Shown: positions 63,607-64,000 of the stretch, in pieces | How positions within the stretch are numbered: position 1 is the first letter of the stretch | Layout: every line of letters starts with the position of its first letter | Source: Trueperella pecoris | GTDB taxonomy: Bacteria; Actinomycetota; Actinomycetes; Actinomycetales; Actinomycetaceae | DNA: 64,000 bases | Reading direction: 5' to 3' | Assembly: GCF_014926385.1 (NCBI RefSeq) | Contig: NZ_CP053291.1 | Span: forward strand, 1,798,001 to 1,862,000 | The notes under the pieces: generated by a model | Told to the model about the DNA's origin: nothing | Databases searched by the model: none | What the model saw: the letters and a program-made list of their open reading frames with translations, nothing else | Translations under genes and position numbers: made by a program

Positions 63607-63981
63607 TCAGCCTTCGAGGTTGTCGGCGCGCAACTGAGCATCGCCGAAGAGCGGGAAATAGGGGCCCAGGTCGGCGCGCACGCCCGACTGGGAAATCTTC
63701 GATGGGTCAACCGCGTGCCCAATGACCGCGTCGAGCCACGTTGGGCCATCCATCTCGACGACGTTCGGCGGGGTGCCTCGCGTATGAGTCGGGCCGGGGA
63801 TAGCTTGGACCGCCCCCACCCACGGGATGCGAATCTCGACGCTGCGGCCCGGATGCCGAGTGGCAAATTCTTCGAGCGCGAAACGGACGGCCGTGCGCAT
63901 ATCGGCGACGGTCAGGTCGCAACCGGCCGCATAGGCACGCAGCAGCCCCATCCCTTGAGCCTCATCGATACGACGCTTCAT
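63607..63981 (-). CDS. SCP-ortholog (sterol carrier family) protein
   Basis: 124-residue protein of the actinobacterial sterol-carrier-like family, with RIDEAQGMGLL at the N-terminus, RIPWVGAVQAIPGPTHTRGTPPNVVEMDG in the core and the terminal SGVRADLGPYFPLF. It should form a small lipid- or maturation-type fold; function is not established. It lies just upstream of the RNB gene, probably on one message. Confidence 0.72.
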   Translation of the reverse strand: MKRRIDEAQGMGLLRAYAAGCDLTVADMRTAVRFALEEFATRHPGRSVEIRIPWVGAVQAIPGPTHTRGTPPNVVEMDGPTWLDAVIGHAVDPSKISQSGVRADLGPYFPLFGDAQLRADNLEG

Positions 63982-64000
63982 GGCAGGAGTCTACTTGATC

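Noticed and set aside
63597-63866. N-terminal extension of the RNB gene
   Set aside because: It overlaps the SCP-ortholog gene in another frame and lacks family similarity.

Overview
The window is a high-GC, gene-dense actinobacterial chromosome segment. The lineage markers are a BldC-like HTH protein, DUF3073, DUF3618, a DUF2516 membrane protein, a two-domain MutT1, an SCP-ortholog protein and a fused DhaK-DhaL kinase. The pilin-pilin-sortase C locus, FemABX enzymes beside a D-amino-acid-ligase-like ATP-grasp protein, a BCCT transporter and L-lactate dehydrogenase suggest a host-associated Actinomycetaceae-like organism. I cannot name a genus. I see no CRISPR array, insertion sequence, rRNA or prophage; the holin-family protein is a chromosomal membrane protein.

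Layout. (1) 32-11222, all on the minus strand: a long carbohydrate operon with an unrecognised permease, HAD-IIA phosphatase, FGGY kinase, DeoR regulator, AraM-type dehydrogenase, ribulokinase, AraD, a DhaK-DhaL kinase and a zinc polyol dehydrogenase. There is no AraA isomerase, so a polyol or ketose substrate is more likely than arabinose. Several spacers carry strong hairpins. (2) 11641-16266, plus strand: SorC regulator, FucP-type permease, DUF4432 mutarotase-like protein and a DeoK-like kinase, probably for 2-deoxyribose. (3) clpC, then a minus-strand run ending in ygfZ-DUF2516-dtd, whose last genes overlap by one base each. (4) 25261-34732, phosphate: DUF47-PiT on plus; PstSCAB, MutT1 and polyphosphate kinase on minus, with Pho-box-like direct repeats before pstS. 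(5) 34888-40665: miscellaneous genes (EamA exporter, EEP hydrolase, MsrB, MscS) and four tRNA genes (Lys; Glu-Asp-Phe).

(6) 41006-48030, cell wall: ATP-grasp ligase, three FemABX transferases and MurJ, a compact set for building a peptidoglycan cross-bridge and flipping lipid II. (7) L-lactate dehydrogenase, then a divergent drug exporter/TetR pair with two near-identical palindromic operators. (8) 51536-56353: a sortase-assembled pilus (tip adhesin, shaft pilin, sortase C), with a LuxR-type regulator divergent to it and a BCCT transporter beyond. (9) 59992-63981: envelope proteins, BldC-like regulator, DUF3073, an RNB-domain ribonuclease and an SCP-ortholog.

The unexplained signals are mostly non-coding: a 72-base intergenic element present twice (40819 and 61938), a 17-base near-palindromic word present four times, a 20-base tandem repeat before the ATP-grasp gene, and a possible structured RNA at 23203-23321. 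All positions and identity counts were made by eye; family assignments come from recognised motifs and no database was searched.
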